Positions 26,732-35,647 of a stretch of 64,000 nucleotides of DNA are shown piece by piece; the first letter of the stretch is position 1, and each line of letters starts with the position of its first letter. Source of the DNA: JACRLW01 sp046349595. Lineage in GTDB: Bacteria; Planctomycetota; UBA1135; UBA2386. A model generated the notes under the pieces. That model had not been told where the DNA came from. It did no database searches and saw nothing but the letters and a program-made list of their open reading frames with translations. The position numbers and the translations under genes were made by a program. The stretch lies in the NCBI GenBank assembly GCA_046349595.1, contig JAXMCA010000002.1, positions 806,001-870,000 on the forward strand. Direction: 5' to 3'.

Positions 26732-27642
26732 TCGAACCTGCATTGCACGGCATGGCCCACACGGCAGTCGACCGCTGCGATCCCCTGCTGCGCCCCGGCA
26801 ACACCAACTGCGGCGGTTGCGGCATGTCGATCGTGCTCAACATGCTGAGCCGCGGCATCGGACAGCGTCGGGTCCAAATGGTGATACCGGCCTGCTGCGG
26901 CATCGTCACGGCGGGTCCGTTCCCGCACTCGGCCTACGGTGCCCCGGTGGTCGCGGCGACCTTCGCCTCTGCCGCCGCGGTCGCCACAGGACTCGTCGGT
27001 GTCGCGCGCATGAACGGCGAGGACACGCGGGTGATCTGCTTCGCCGGCGACGGCGGCACCTACGACATCGGCATGGCGACCCTGTCCGCCGCAGCCGAGC
27101 GCAACGAGGACATCCTCTACATCTGCTACGACAACGAGATCTACGGCAACACGGGTGGTCAGCGCAGCTCTGCGACGCCGCTGGGCGCGCGCACATCGAC
27201 CACCCCGTCGGGCAAGACGCAGGCGAAGAAGGACATCCTCGGCATCATAGCCGCGCACCGCGTGCCCTTCGCGGCCACCGTCTCGCTCGCTCACGCCGAC
27301 GACGCGCTCGACAAGTTCCGCGATGCCGTCGGCATGAGCGGCTTCCGCTTCCTCCACGTGCTCTCGCCGTGCCCGACCGGTTGGAAGTCGGAGCCCGCCG
27401 AAGGCATCCAGCTCATCCGCATGGCCGTGCGGACCGGGCTGTATCCGGTCTGCTCCGTGCGAGACGGCAGGCGCTGGCACGTTGACGTCGAACCGGATTT
27501 CGACATCGCCACCCTGAAGGACTACTTCGCGAGACAGGGCCGCTTCCGCGGCATCAACATCGACTTCGATCACCTCGCGAAGGACATCGAAGACAATTGG
27601 CACGACCTGCGCCGGCGCAGTGCCGGAGGAGACGCGACATGA
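26728..27642 (+). CDS. 2-oxoacid:acceptor oxidoreductase beta subunit (TPP-binding)
   Basis: The thiamine diphosphate motif runs from 'GDGGTYDIG' to 'YDNEIYGNTGG'. Cysteines in 'TNCGGCGMS' and 'PACCGIV' match those holding the [4Fe-4S] cluster in PorB proteins. Start is GTG 26728, overlapping the alpha stop as GTGA, with GGAGG 7 bp upstream. At 304 residues it is complete. It performs oxidative decarboxylation of a 2-oxoacid to an acyl-CoA together with the alpha subunit. Confidence 0.9.
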   Translation: MIEPALHGMAHTAVDRCDPLLRPGNTNCGGCGMSIVLNMLSRGIGQRRVQMVIPACCGIVTAGPFPHSAYGAPVVAATFASAAAVATGLVGVARMNGEDTRVICFAGDGGTYDIGMATLSAAAERNEDILYICYDNEIYGNTGGQRSSATPLGARTSTTPSGKTQAKKDILGIIAAHRVPFAATVSLAHADDALDKFRDAVGMSGFRFLHVLSPCPTGWKSEPAEGIQLIRMAVRTGLYPVCSVRDGRRWHVDVEPDFDIATLKDYFARQGRFRGINIDFDHLAKDIEDNWHDLRRRSAGGDAT

Positions 27643-27857
27643 CCGACGATCCGAAGAAGTGCGGTGATTCGAGGGTGTGGTGTCACCGTCTCGAGAGACT
27701 CCTTCCGAAGGACGAACACGCACGCTGCCCCTACTGCTACGGCACCGACTCCCAGATCGCCTCCGGCCGGCACCCCGACTTCTGCGACTTCGAGAAGGAA
27801 CGCGACCCGATCGTCTTCGGCTTCCCGCCGGACTCGTCGCGCAATCTCGAGTCCTGA
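27639..27857 (+). CDS. Small cysteine-rich (zinc-ribbon-like) protein of the oxidoreductase operon
   Basis: A 72-residue protein overlapping the beta gene by 4 bp (ATGA). Conserved-looking cysteines and histidines ('KKCGD', 'RVWCHRLER', 'RCPYCYG', 'HPDFCDFE') suggest a metal site. Its position implies a role in assembly, stability or regulation of the complex. That role is inference from context only. The size and cysteine pattern argue that it is real. Confidence 0.72.
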   Translation: MTDDPKKCGDSRVWCHRLERLLPKDEHARCPYCYGTDSQIASGRHPDFCDFEKERDPIVFGFPPDSSRNLES

Positions 27858-27952
27858 GCAGCCTCAGGGCCCTCGGTCCGAAGGTCGGTGAATGCAGGGT
27901 GCGTATCGCGCAGCGACGCCAACCACGTCTGCCACGTACCGCGCGTCGTCAT
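27737..27952 (-). CDS. Possible small protein downstream of the broken membrane-protein gene
   Basis: A 71-codon reading frame whose ATG overlaps the upstream stop as ATGA. The first half ('MTTRGTWQTWLASLRDTHP') is protein-like. The second half lies antisense to the zinc-ribbon gene and may be fortuitous. Confidence 0.22.
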   Translation of the reverse strand: MTTRGTWQTWLASLRDTHPAFTDLRTEGPEAAQDSRLRDESGGKPKTIGSRSFSKSQKSGCRPEAIWESVP

Positions 27953-28266
27953 GACCCGTCCCCTTGGCGCTCACGCTCGGGCGCCGACGGTCCCCGGGCG
28001 CGGGACTTGTCCAGCTTGCTCGCAATGACCACGAACGTGATGCCAAACGCCATCAGTGCCAGCAACTCGAGCGATCAGAGGTTGTGACTGGTCGGATCGC
28101 GATGGACTTCCCACGCGATGTTGCCGGCACCTCCGAGCGTGACGAGCAGGCCGAGCGCCCGCATGGTGATGGGCACGACGCGAATCCACGCACTCAGACG
28201 ATCCTCACACCTCATGGGTTCGATCCAGAGGGCCACATCCCAGAGTCGAGTCGGCGCAGGACCCAC
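27949..28266 (-). pseudogene. Two-helix membrane protein with in-frame TGA
   Basis: One frame encodes two membrane segments ('ALGLLVTLGGAGNIAW' and 'LLALMAFGITFVVIAS') separated by a TGA at 28075-28077. The frame stays protein-like on both sides and ends in a charged tail ('SKLDKSRARGPSAPERE'), after which a further ATG overlaps the stop. The start could be GTG 28266 or ATG 28215. A nonsense mutation or a sequencing error is most likely. Family unknown. Confidence 0.45.
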
Positions 28267-28453
28267 TCGGATCGGTCGGGACAGCGAGGACGATGCTCCA
28301 TGGAAGCTGCCACTCTACGCCGGGCTCCGCGCCGCATGGACCAGCTCGAACCTTCGACCGGACACCCGACATCAGTGGCGCGACGAGCCCTCGCGCTGTT
28401 GCTCGAAGGCTCCGGTATCCTCGAACCCCGATGACGAGCGACCGGTGCCGGCG

Positions 28454-30349
28454 ATGCTGACCCTCGACGATCTCGCTTCGGACTGGCAGCATCCGGACTG
28501 CGAAGCCGATTTCAGCCTGCCTGCGATCGTGAACTTCCGTGGCGTCGTGCAAGCCGCATGGGGCGTGTCGGGCGTGCAGAACTGGATCTGTCCGCCGACC
28601 GGGCTCGCGACGCCGACGGCCTTGCTCTACCGGCGCCACGGCGATCGCATCCGCCGCGTGCCGCGCGACGGCGTCCGCTACCGCTGGCGTGCGTACCAGA
28701 TCGAGCGAACCGGTCACGGCGTGTCGACCGTGCTCCGCATGCCGGCGGACCGCGATGGTGTGATGGAGCGGTTGCGGTTCGAGGAAGCCGGCACCTACTA
28801 CCTGGTATTCCTGGGGCTGCCCCGCGTGTGGCGCTTCACGGACTACTGGAACCTGCCGCCCGCAGACGTCCCGATGCTCAACGTGCGCTGCACGTCGCGG
28901 GGCTTCGCGCTCGACGACACCAAGACCTTCGGTGCCGCCGAGTTCGTCGTGCCGGGCGCGTGCGCGGTGTTCGACGATCTCCAGTCCTGGCTCGACGGTG
29001 AGGCGCCCCGAGAGCGAGGCCGCGTGGGTGTTGCGACTCTCGAGGTCGCGCCCGGTGACGAGGTCGTCTGGTCCGGCGTGCAGGGCTGCGAGGAACTCGA
29101 GGCACTCGATGTCGAGTTCGAGTGGGAGCGGGCACGTTCGCACTGGGAGACGACCTGGCGTGCAGCCTTCACGCCGGGCAACACCGAGTTCTCCGGTCAT
29201 CTGCCCGTCGTCGACGGCGAGTTCGCGCGGCTCTACGCGATGGGCGTGTTGTCCCTGCTGCAGACGCGGCGTGTCCTTCCGCGGCCTTCGCCGCGCGCGG
29301 CGATCGCGACGGGCGGCCAGTGCATCTGGAGCGAGACCGCCGATGCACCGGCGCGACTCGAACGTGCGTACATCGCACTCGGCCCCGAGGGTGGGATGAC
29401 GACCAGCTTCCTGTGGGAGCTGTCGTTCCAGGCGCCCTTGCTCGCGCGCCTCGACCCGACGGTTCTCGCCGCACAGCTCGACGCCATGCAGCGCGTCGAC
29501 CTGCACCGGCACTGGGGCGTCGAGACGGTCAGCGGCAACGGTGCTGGGATGGAGTACGGAGTCAATGCCGGGGCGTTCCTGTCGTGCGTCGCCGACTACG
29601 TGCGGATCACCGCTGACCGGAACTGGGCAGAGTCACGCATCGCCTACCTGCGGACCTGTGCGCGCGTCGGGTTTCGCGACTACGGCTCGTGCCAGAACAT
29701 CCTCGAATGTGTGAGCACGTACGAGCACGGGATCGCGTCGTTCAATGCGCTGAACGTCGCCGGACTGAGGCTCCTGCACGAGTTGACCGGTGAATCCGGA
29801 TTTGCGAGTGCGGCGGACGGACTCGCGCGCGCAGTGCTCGATCTCTACACTGACGGACCCTTCGCGTGCGTGCAGCCGGATGGATCGCGTCGAGTCGTCC
29901 GCACGATCCTCGACTTCGTCTACGTCGGGCGATGCATGACCAACGACCTCCCGCCGCCCGTGCGGGACGGGATGGTCGCGTTCTTCGACACCGAGCTCCG
30001 CACCACCGATTGGTGTTTCGCGCTGTCGCCGCGAGATCCCGATGCGTTGACCCGCGCGCTGCCGTCGTTCCAGACCTTCCGGGCCGACCATCAAGCGACC
30101 GGCGCCTATGACGGCTGGCCGGCACTCGCTGCCTCGGTCCTGCTGCGATTCGGCCGCGCCAAGGCGGCGCGCGACTGGTTGCTGCGCATCCAGGAGTTGA
30201 CGCGCGAGGGCCCCTTCGGTCAGGCGCACCTGATTCACCCGAACGGGCGCGCGCGGAAGGCGTCGTTCCACAACGGCAACTGCTGGTTCGCGGCCGCCGG
30301 GTGCGCGTTCGCGACCCTCTTCCTCGACGAGGTGATCGGCGAAGCGTGA
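28454..30349 (+). CDS. Glycosidase-like protein with (alpha/alpha)6-barrel, family uncertain
   Basis: The C-terminal 400 residues have repeating helical segments with 'LERAYIALGPEGGMTTSFLWELSF', 'YEHGIASFNALNVAGLRLL' and 'DHQATGAYDGWPALAASVLLRFG'. These resemble trehalase or GH63/GH15-like six-hairpin glycosidases. The N-terminal 250 residues are beta-rich. No signal peptide is seen, so it is probably cytoplasmic. ATG 28454 was chosen because it begins the conserved-looking part and the frame upstream is unlike protein. The catalytic acids cannot be assigned with certainty. Confidence 0.62.
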   Translation: MLTLDDLASDWQHPDCEADFSLPAIVNFRGVVQAAWGVSGVQNWICPPTGLATPTALLYRRHGDRIRRVPRDGVRYRWRAYQIERTGHGVSTVLRMPADRDGVMERLRFEEAGTYYLVFLGLPRVWRFTDYWNLPPADVPMLNVRCTSRGFALDDTKTFGAAEFVVPGACAVFDDLQSWLDGEAPRERGRVGVATLEVAPGDEVVWSGVQGCEELEALDVEFEWERARSHWETTWRAAFTPGNTEFSGHLPVVDGEFARLYAMGVLSLLQTRRVLPRPSPRAAIATGGQCIWSETADAPARLERAYIALGPEGGMTTSFLWELSFQAPLLARLDPTVLAAQLDAMQRVDLHRHWGVETVSGNGAGMEYGVNAGAFLSCVADYVRITADRNWAESRIAYLRTCARVGFRDYGSCQNILECVSTYEHGIASFNALNVAGLRLLHELTGESGFASAADGLARAVLDLYTDGPFACVQPDGSRRVVRTILDFVYVGRCMTNDLPPPVRDGMVAFFDTELRTTDWCFALSPRDPDALTRALPSFQTFRADHQATGAYDGWPALAASVLLRFGRAKAARDWLLRIQELTREGPFGQAHLIHPNGRARKASFHNGNCWFAAAGCAFATLFLDEVIGEA

Positions 30350-30424
30350 GTTCTCGCGGCACCGGCGCAGCTCCGCCGGAGAGAGACTCGCACGCGGGCG
30401 ACCGCAACAGGCTCGCAGGCAGCG

Positions 30425-30454
30425 ATTGCCGCGGTCGGGCTTCCGACCAATACT
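30425..30454 (+). promoter_or_regulatory. Possible promoter of the secreted EEP gene
   Basis: TTGCCG (30425-30430) and AATACT (30449-30454) have an 18-bp spacer, 45 bp before the start codon. Confidence 0.4.
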
Positions 30455-30498
30455 GCTGGAACTCTCCTGCTCACTCCGCGCTCGACCACCTCCGGCCC

Positions 30499-32052
30499 AT
30501 GCGAATCCTGCTTCCCTGCACTCTCGTCCTGACCGTCGCCACCGCGTCCGCGCAATGGGACCCGACCCATGGTCAATGGGGCAAGACGGCGCCGAGTGAC
30601 GTGCGTGTGATGACCTTCAACGTCCTCGATGCGATCTGCTCGACCAACACCAAGAACTCGGCGACCAACAACTGGGCCGCGTGCGCTCGCATCATCGCTG
30701 CGATGCGGCCGGACGTGCTGCTGCTGCAGGAGTGCGGCGACAACAACGGCAACGGCACCGGCAGCTCGATCGACTCTGTCGCACAGTTGACGACGGCGAT
30801 CGACATGTTCCTGCACGGCGGCTCCGACACCTTCCACTCCGGGAGCCCGGCGATCAGCGCGTACGTCCAGGCCTACGCACCCGGCTACGACCTGCCGTAC
30901 GTCTTCGTGAGCAGCGGCAACGACGGCTTCAACCGCAACGTCATCCTCAGCCGCTTCCCATTCGTCGACCTCAACGGCGACGGCAAGCCGACCCTGAGCG
31001 ACATCCCGAACATCAGCGCCGACCTCTATGCGCCGGGCGGCAACGGCGGAATCCGCGGCTTCATGTTCGCGGAGCTCGACCTGCCCGATCCGCTGTATGC
31101 CGGCGACCTCGTGATCGGAAACGCGCACTTGAAGGCTGGCGGCGCCAGCACTTCGCACGACCAACGCATCCTCGCGGCGAAGAACGTCGCCTATTTCGTC
31201 GATCACTTCTACAACGGCGCCGGCGGCACCGTGCCGGATCCGCGCGGCAAGATCGCCGACAGCCCGCCGGCGACCTCCGTTCTCGACGTCAACACTTCGA
31301 TCGTTCTCGGCGGCGACTGGAACGAGGATGAATGGGGCAATGGCACGATCGGCCCGGCCGACTGGCTGGCCCGCGCGGCGCTCTTCGACCCGAGTGATGT
31401 CGACGGCACCGATCGCGACGGCACCGACATGACCTATGACCACGCGCCGGAGTGGTTCAGCGGCACGCTGAACACCTATCAGAACTCCGGCTACAAGGAC
31501 GACTACATCTGCTGGCAGGACAGCCTGGTCGCATCGCGGCGCGCGTTCCAGTTCGATTCCGGACAGACACCCGCGTCCGCGCTCCCGCCCGAGCTCGGCA
31601 ACTTCGGCAATGCCACGGTCGTCGCCTCCGACCATCGCCCGGTGATCGTCGATCTGTTGCTGCCGGCGCCGCTCGGCTGCAATGATGCCGCGCACGACCT
31701 CGGCTTCGCCAAGGCCGGTAGCGATGGTCGCTTTCCGCGCTTCGCCGCGTGCGGTTCGCTGGCCGGCGGTGGGGTGGCAACGCTGACCGTGTCCGACTGC
31801 CCGCCGCATGCCGTGGTCCTCGGGATGCTCGGCGTGAGCGCGACCACCTGGAACATGTTCGACGCCGTCCTCGTACCTCAGAACCCCGGCGTCATCGGAC
31901 CCCTGCTCGCTGACGCGAACGGCACCGTCTCGATCCCCGTGGTCGGCGGAGGTGGATCGTTCTCGATCTACGTGCAGTGGGCTGTGAGCGACATCGGTGC
32001 GAGCTCCGGCGTCAGCGTGTCGAACGCGCTGCGTATCGACTTCCTGCCCTAG
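30499..32052 (+). CDS. Secreted endonuclease/exonuclease/phosphatase-family protein
   Basis: A signal peptide ('LPCTLVLTVATASAQ') leads into the EEP fold. Hallmarks are 'RVMTFNVLDA', 'RPDVLLLQECGD' with the metal-binding Glu, 'VIGNAHLKAGG', 'VLGGDWNEDEW' with the catalytic Asp and Asn, and 'VVASDHRPVIV' with the Asp-His pair. These enzymes cut phosphodiester bonds in nucleic acids, phospholipids or inositol phosphates. It is extracellular here. The C-terminal 120 residues after 'LGCNDAAHDLG' are the same kind of beta module seen in the protein at 14991, ending 'SNALRIDFLP'. Confidence 0.87.
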   Translation: MRILLPCTLVLTVATASAQWDPTHGQWGKTAPSDVRVMTFNVLDAICSTNTKNSATNNWAACARIIAAMRPDVLLLQECGDNNGNGTGSSIDSVAQLTTAIDMFLHGGSDTFHSGSPAISAYVQAYAPGYDLPYVFVSSGNDGFNRNVILSRFPFVDLNGDGKPTLSDIPNISADLYAPGGNGGIRGFMFAELDLPDPLYAGDLVIGNAHLKAGGASTSHDQRILAAKNVAYFVDHFYNGAGGTVPDPRGKIADSPPATSVLDVNTSIVLGGDWNEDEWGNGTIGPADWLARAALFDPSDVDGTDRDGTDMTYDHAPEWFSGTLNTYQNSGYKDDYICWQDSLVASRRAFQFDSGQTPASALPPELGNFGNATVVASDHRPVIVDLLLPAPLGCNDAAHDLGFAKAGSDGRFPRFAACGSLAGGGVATLTVSDCPPHAVVLGMLGVSATTWNMFDAVLVPQNPGVIGPLLADANGTVSIPVVGGGGSFSIYVQWAVSDIGASSGVSVSNALRIDFLP

Positions 32053-32127
32053 CGTCCGGCCCGGCTTCGCGACGCGCACACCACGCAGTCCGTGTCCAGA
32101 CCGAGAACTCGAACGAGCTCAGCGCCG

Positions 32128-32306
32128 ACGACCTGACGCGCCTTCCTGCAGTCACGTGCCGATGTGATCGCGGCCGCCGACTTCCTCACGACACAAGTCT
32201 CACCCGCGCGAGGGCTGATCCACCACGACCGTCTCGTCGCGATCGACCACTCCGACCGGACGGCCGAGCTCGCGGAGATGACGACCGCTCCGGACTCCGT
32301 GATCAA
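32128..32306 (+). pseudogene. Relic of an rve-type transposase
   Basis: This stretch aligns with bases about 34888-35070 of the intact transposase. 'IAAADFLTTQV', 'ARGLIHHDRLVAIDH' and 'ITTNPDS'-like 'MTTAPDS' correspond to the DDE core around the first catalytic aspartate. No start, other catalytic residues or ends remain. It marks an older insertion of the family. Confidence 0.7.
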
Positions 32307-32395
32307 TCCCGGCGGTGGGCTTCACAAGCTCTCGAGGGGATTCTCTCGAAATCCGAGCGCTTCCGAGTGCGCCTCGCCTAGAGTGGGGGTGGCAG

Positions 32396-32580
32396 TGCAT
32401 CGGGGGTCTTCCCGATGCAGCTCGCCTTGCAGTCCCATCGAATTCGCGTGCGTCAGCAGTGGCGCCTCGACGGCCAAGTTGGCGGCGAGGCGTACTCGGT
32501 TCGGTCCGGAACGGACACGACGAGTTCTCGGGTTGCCCCCGAACCTTCCTGCGGAGTTTGCTCGTTGTCGCGTTGACAAC
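32396..32580 (+). promoter_or_regulatory. Structured leader upstream of the RRM gene
   Basis: A perfect 9-bp hairpin (32396-32404 with 32411-32419) and a 6-bp hairpin (32564-32569 with 32575-32580) lie in the non-coding stretch before the RRM gene. TAGAGT at 32379-32384 may be a -10 box. Bacterial RRM genes often have long regulated leaders, but a switch here is inference. Confidence 0.35.
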
Positions 32581-32633
32581 GGCACCGACCTCGAGGTCCG
32601 CAAGAACTCGGCTCGTTCAGGATCGAATACAAG

Positions 32634-32912
32634 ATGAGCACCAAGCTCTACGTAGGAAACCTCTCGTTCAATTCCACCGAAGCCTCACTCCTGCAAGCGT
32701 TTGGGGAGGACTCCCGGCAAGTGGTCCGCGTCTCCATCATCACCGACCGTGAGACGGGAAGGCCGCGCGGCTTCGCCTTCGTCGAAATGGCGACGGAAGC
32801 AGACACTCGCTCCGCGATCGCATCCATGGATGGGGCGGAACTCGATGGTCGCAAGCTCCGCGTCAATACTGCTCAGGATCGCAAGCCTGCGCGCGGCGAT
32901 CGAAACGCCTGA
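32634..32912 (+). CDS. RNA-binding protein with single RRM domain
   Basis: The 92-residue protein is one RRM with RNP2 'LYVGNL' near residue 5 and RNP1 'RGFAFVEM' near 43, plus a short basic tail ('DRKPARGDRNA'). Such proteins bind single-stranded RNA and, in cyanobacteria and planctomycetes, are often cold-induced. The start ATG fits the domain. No strong ribosome binding site is seen. Confidence 0.93.
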   Translation: MSTKLYVGNLSFNSTEASLLQAFGEDSRQVVRVSIITDRETGRPRGFAFVEMATEADTRSAIASMDGAELDGRKLRVNTAQDRKPARGDRNA

Positions 32913-32935
32913 GCTAGCTCGGAGTCGATGCGCTG

Positions 32936-33259
32936 ATGGGCTACGACCTGCGAATCACCCGCGCATTCGACTGGAATGCAAACAAGGGCCTCGAGATCTC
33001 CGCCAACGAGTGGCTGCGGATCGTCGAGTCTGATCCAGAGCTGATCCCGGACCCCGCAAACGGCCCGTACGCTGTGAGCTTCGGGGGCACCCGCTGGCTC
33101 GACTGGTACGAGGGGAATGTCTTCACGACCGACCCCGACCACGCTGCGGTCAACAAGATGCTGAGCTTGGCGCGCTCTCTCTCCGCAGCCGTCCAAGGCG
33201 ATGAAGGAGAGTTCTACGAGTCAGCCAGCGAGTGGGGTCGCGCCCACCGACAGCGCTGA
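32936..33259 (+). CDS. Conserved-looking hypothetical protein, 107 residues
   Basis: A soluble, acidic, tryptophan-rich protein ('DLRITRAFDWNANKG', 'ISANEWLRIVESDPEL', 'TRWLDWYEGNVFTTDPD'). The pattern resembles small cytoplasmic proteins found next to immunity or toxin genes in many bacteria, but no family can be named. It has no signal or membrane segment. It sits 23 bp after the RRM gene. Confidence 0.6.
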   Translation: MGYDLRITRAFDWNANKGLEISANEWLRIVESDPELIPDPANGPYAVSFGGTRWLDWYEGNVFTTDPDHAAVNKMLSLARSLSAAVQGDEGEFYESASEWGRAHRQR

Positions 33260-33309
33260 TAGCGAAACGGAACTGGCTGCCCGTCTTCGTTCAGCATTCC
33301 TACGGCCTC

Positions 33310-34299
33310 ATGAGCCACAACACCACGCGAGAATCCTGGCGAGCCCTCGCAGCTCGTCACCAACGCGCTTCCACTGGTCGGGCAAGCTGGCAGATCGTGA
33401 ATTCGGTCTGCCTCTACCTTGCGCTCTGGTGTGCCATGGCGTGGACCATCCGGGTTTCCTGGTGGCTCACCATGCCGCTGGTGGTCCTCGCTGCGGGGAT
33501 CTTCATTCGTGTCTTCATCATCTTCCATGACTGCGGTCACGGGTCGTTCTTCCGAACGGCAAAGGCGAACAATGTCTGGGGCTTCTTGACCGGAGTGCTG
33601 ACCTTCACGCCCTATCAGCACTGGCGCCGCGTGCACGCCATCCACCACGGGACCACGGGAAACCTGGACAGCCGCGGCATCGGAGATGTCTGGACCATGA
33701 CAGTGCAAGAGTACGAATCGGCGACTCCCTCCCGACGATTCGCGTACCGCGTCGCCAGAAGTCCCTTCGTGCTGTTGCTGATCGCTCCGTCTCTGATGTT
33801 CATCTTCGAGCACCGTCTGCCACGCTCCGGTGCTGGCCCCCGCGAACGGCGGTCCGTGTGGTTGACGAACCTCTGCCTCCTCGCATTTGCCTCGCTGATG
33901 ACCCTTGTGATTGGCCTCCTGCCATTCCTGGTCATCCAAGTCACAATCATTGCCCTCGCCGGGGCGGTCGGTGTCTGGCTGTTCTACTCGCAGCATCAGT
34001 TCGAGGGCGCCTATTGGCGACGCACGAGCGACTGGAGTCACAACGATGCCGCACTTCGTGGTAGCGCTTTCCTCAAGCTCCCCCGGTGGGCGCAGTGGAT
34101 CACCGGGAACATCGGCTTCCATCACATCCACCACTTGGATTCGCGGATCCCGAACTATCGCCTCCAGGAGTGCCACGAGTCGCTCCAGCTGGATAATGAA
34201 GTCAGTCCGCTGACGATCTTCCGTTCCCTCTGCGCGTTCGGACTGAAACTCTGGGATGAGGCCAACGGCAGGTTGGTTCGCTTCCGGCAATCGAGTTGA
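33310..34299 (+). CDS. Membrane fatty acid desaturase
   Basis: Three histidine boxes bind the di-iron centre: 'HDCGH' near residue 76, 'HAIHH' near 111 and 'HHIHH' near 274. Several hydrophobic helices surround them. The enzyme introduces a double bond into acyl chains of membrane lipids, typically for cold or fluidity adaptation. ATG 33310 was chosen over a GTG 26 codons upstream because the extra segment overlaps the previous gene and lacks desaturase features. At 329 residues it is a normal length. Confidence 0.93.
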   Translation: MSHNTTRESWRALAARHQRASTGRASWQIVNSVCLYLALWCAMAWTIRVSWWLTMPLVVLAAGIFIRVFIIFHDCGHGSFFRTAKANNVWGFLTGVLTFTPYQHWRRVHAIHHGTTGNLDSRGIGDVWTMTVQEYESATPSRRFAYRVARSPFVLLLIAPSLMFIFEHRLPRSGAGPRERRSVWLTNLCLLAFASLMTLVIGLLPFLVIQVTIIALAGAVGVWLFYSQHQFEGAYWRRTSDWSHNDAALRGSAFLKLPRWAQWITGNIGFHHIHHLDSRIPNYRLQECHESLQLDNEVSPLTIFRSLCAFGLKLWDEANGRLVRFRQSS

Positions 34300-34332
34300 T
34301 CGAGCGTGTCCTGTCCTGGATCTCGACCGCGC

Positions 34333-35647
34333 GCCCGTCCTGTCCGAAATCTCGAACGCCCTACGCCCCAACAACCTACGACGATGCGCTTCACCGGTAC
34401 GATCAGCCTCCGTGCCGAGCTTCCAGCCCCTCCGCCTCCTGCTGACAGCCGTCGCGGGCTGGGTTCACCGCGAGCAGGCCGCGACCATCGAATACCTCCT
34501 CGAGGAGAACCGCGTGCTTCGGGAGCAGATGGGGAAGCGCCGCCTGCGTCTCACCGATGATCAACGTCGTCGTCTGGCCGCGAAGGGCGTGGCACTCGGA
34601 CGCCGCCTACTCGACCGCCTCGCGACCATCGTCACCCCGGACACCATCCTCCGCTGGCACAGGCGTCTGATCGCTGCCAAGTGGACGTGCCTGGCCAGGC
34701 AACGCATCGGTCGTCCCGGGATCATGAAGGACATCCGAGCCCTGATCGTCCGGATGGCGAACGACAACCCGAGCTGGGGCTACTGCAGGATCCAGGGTGA
34801 GCTCCGCAAGCTCGATCACTGCGTCGCTCGATCGACGATCGCGAAGACCCTGAAGGAGAACGGCATCAAGCCAAGCCCGGATCGACCGACGAGCTGGCGC
34901 GCCTTCTTGCGTTCGCATGCAGATGTGATTGCGGCCGCCGACTTCTTCACAGCCGAAGTCTGGACCGCGCGCGGCCTCGTGACGCACTACGTGCTGTTCG
35001 TGATCGACCATACTACCCGGGCGGTCGAGATCGCCGGCATCACGACCAACCCCGACTCGGCGTTCATGGCCCAGGTGGCTCGCAATCTGACCGATGGTGT
35101 TGACGGCTTCCTCCGCAACAAGCGATTCCTGATCCTCGACCGCGACACCAAGTTCACCGAGCACTTCAGGAGCATCCTCGAGGCGGCCGGCATCCGTTGC
35201 ATGACGACGGCCTTCCAGGCGCCCAACATGAACGCCGTCGCCGAACGCTTCGTCCTGAGCATCAAGCGAGAGTGCCTCGACCGCTTGATCCTGTTCGGGA
35301 CACGCCATCTCGTTCGAGCCGTCGACGAGTTCGTGCGGCACTACAACACCGAACGACCGCACCAGGGGCTCGCGAACGAGCCGATCACCAAGCCGAGGGT
35401 GACCGACCTTGGCGAGGTTGTCGTCGGCGAGCGACTCGGCGGTCTGCTGAAGCACTACCACCGAGCTGCGTAGACGCCGTCAGGAGTCGGGATCGAGAAC
35501 CCGTCGTGAACGCCCCCGGCGTGGCAGCTCTGCGTACGTCGCGGTACAGTTCGGCCGAGATGGCCATGAGCGAGAGGCACGGAGCCTGCGATTCAACGCA
35601 GATCGGCGCGTCGAAAGGCTCGGGCCCGTTTTTCGGACAGCACGAGC
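34333..35647. mobile_element. Insertion sequence with rve-type transposase (intact copy)
   Basis: Imperfect 18-bp inverted ends (34333-34350 and 35630-35647, about 15 matches) enclose one transposase gene. The 1,315-bp length is usual for an IS481/IS3-like element. The same ends recur at 56751 and 59602 around a different interior, which confirms the boundaries. No clear target duplication was found. Confidence 0.75.
34412..35473 (+). CDS. rve-family DDE transposase
   Basis: A helical N-terminus ('LRLTDDQRRRLAAKG', 'TILRWHRRLIA') is followed by an integrase core. The acidic triad is seen in 'AAADFFTAEV', 'LILDRDTKF' and 'NAVAERFVLS'. The tail 'HYNTERPHQGL' is typical. Start is GTG 34412, the codon also kept in the gutted copy at 56831. 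It catalyses strand transfer of this IS. Confidence 0.88.
   Translation: MPSFQPLRLLLTAVAGWVHREQAATIEYLLEENRVLREQMGKRRLRLTDDQRRRLAAKGVALGRRLLDRLATIVTPDTILRWHRRLIAAKWTCLARQRIGRPGIMKDIRALIVRMANDNPSWGYCRIQGELRKLDHCVARSTIAKTLKENGIKPSPDRPTSWRAFLRSHADVIAAADFFTAEVWTARGLVTHYVLFVIDHTTRAVEIAGITTNPDSAFMAQVARNLTDGVDGFLRNKRFLILDRDTKFTEHFRSILEAAGIRCMTTAFQAPNMNAVAERFVLSIKRECLDRLILFGTRHLVRAVDEFVRHYNTERPHQGLANEPITKPRVTDLGEVVVGERLGGLLKHYHRAA

Noticed and set aside
30235..32079. A 614-codon minus-strand frame over the EEP-family gene
   Set aside because: It is a shadow frame. The plus-strand protein has all family motifs and a signal peptide.
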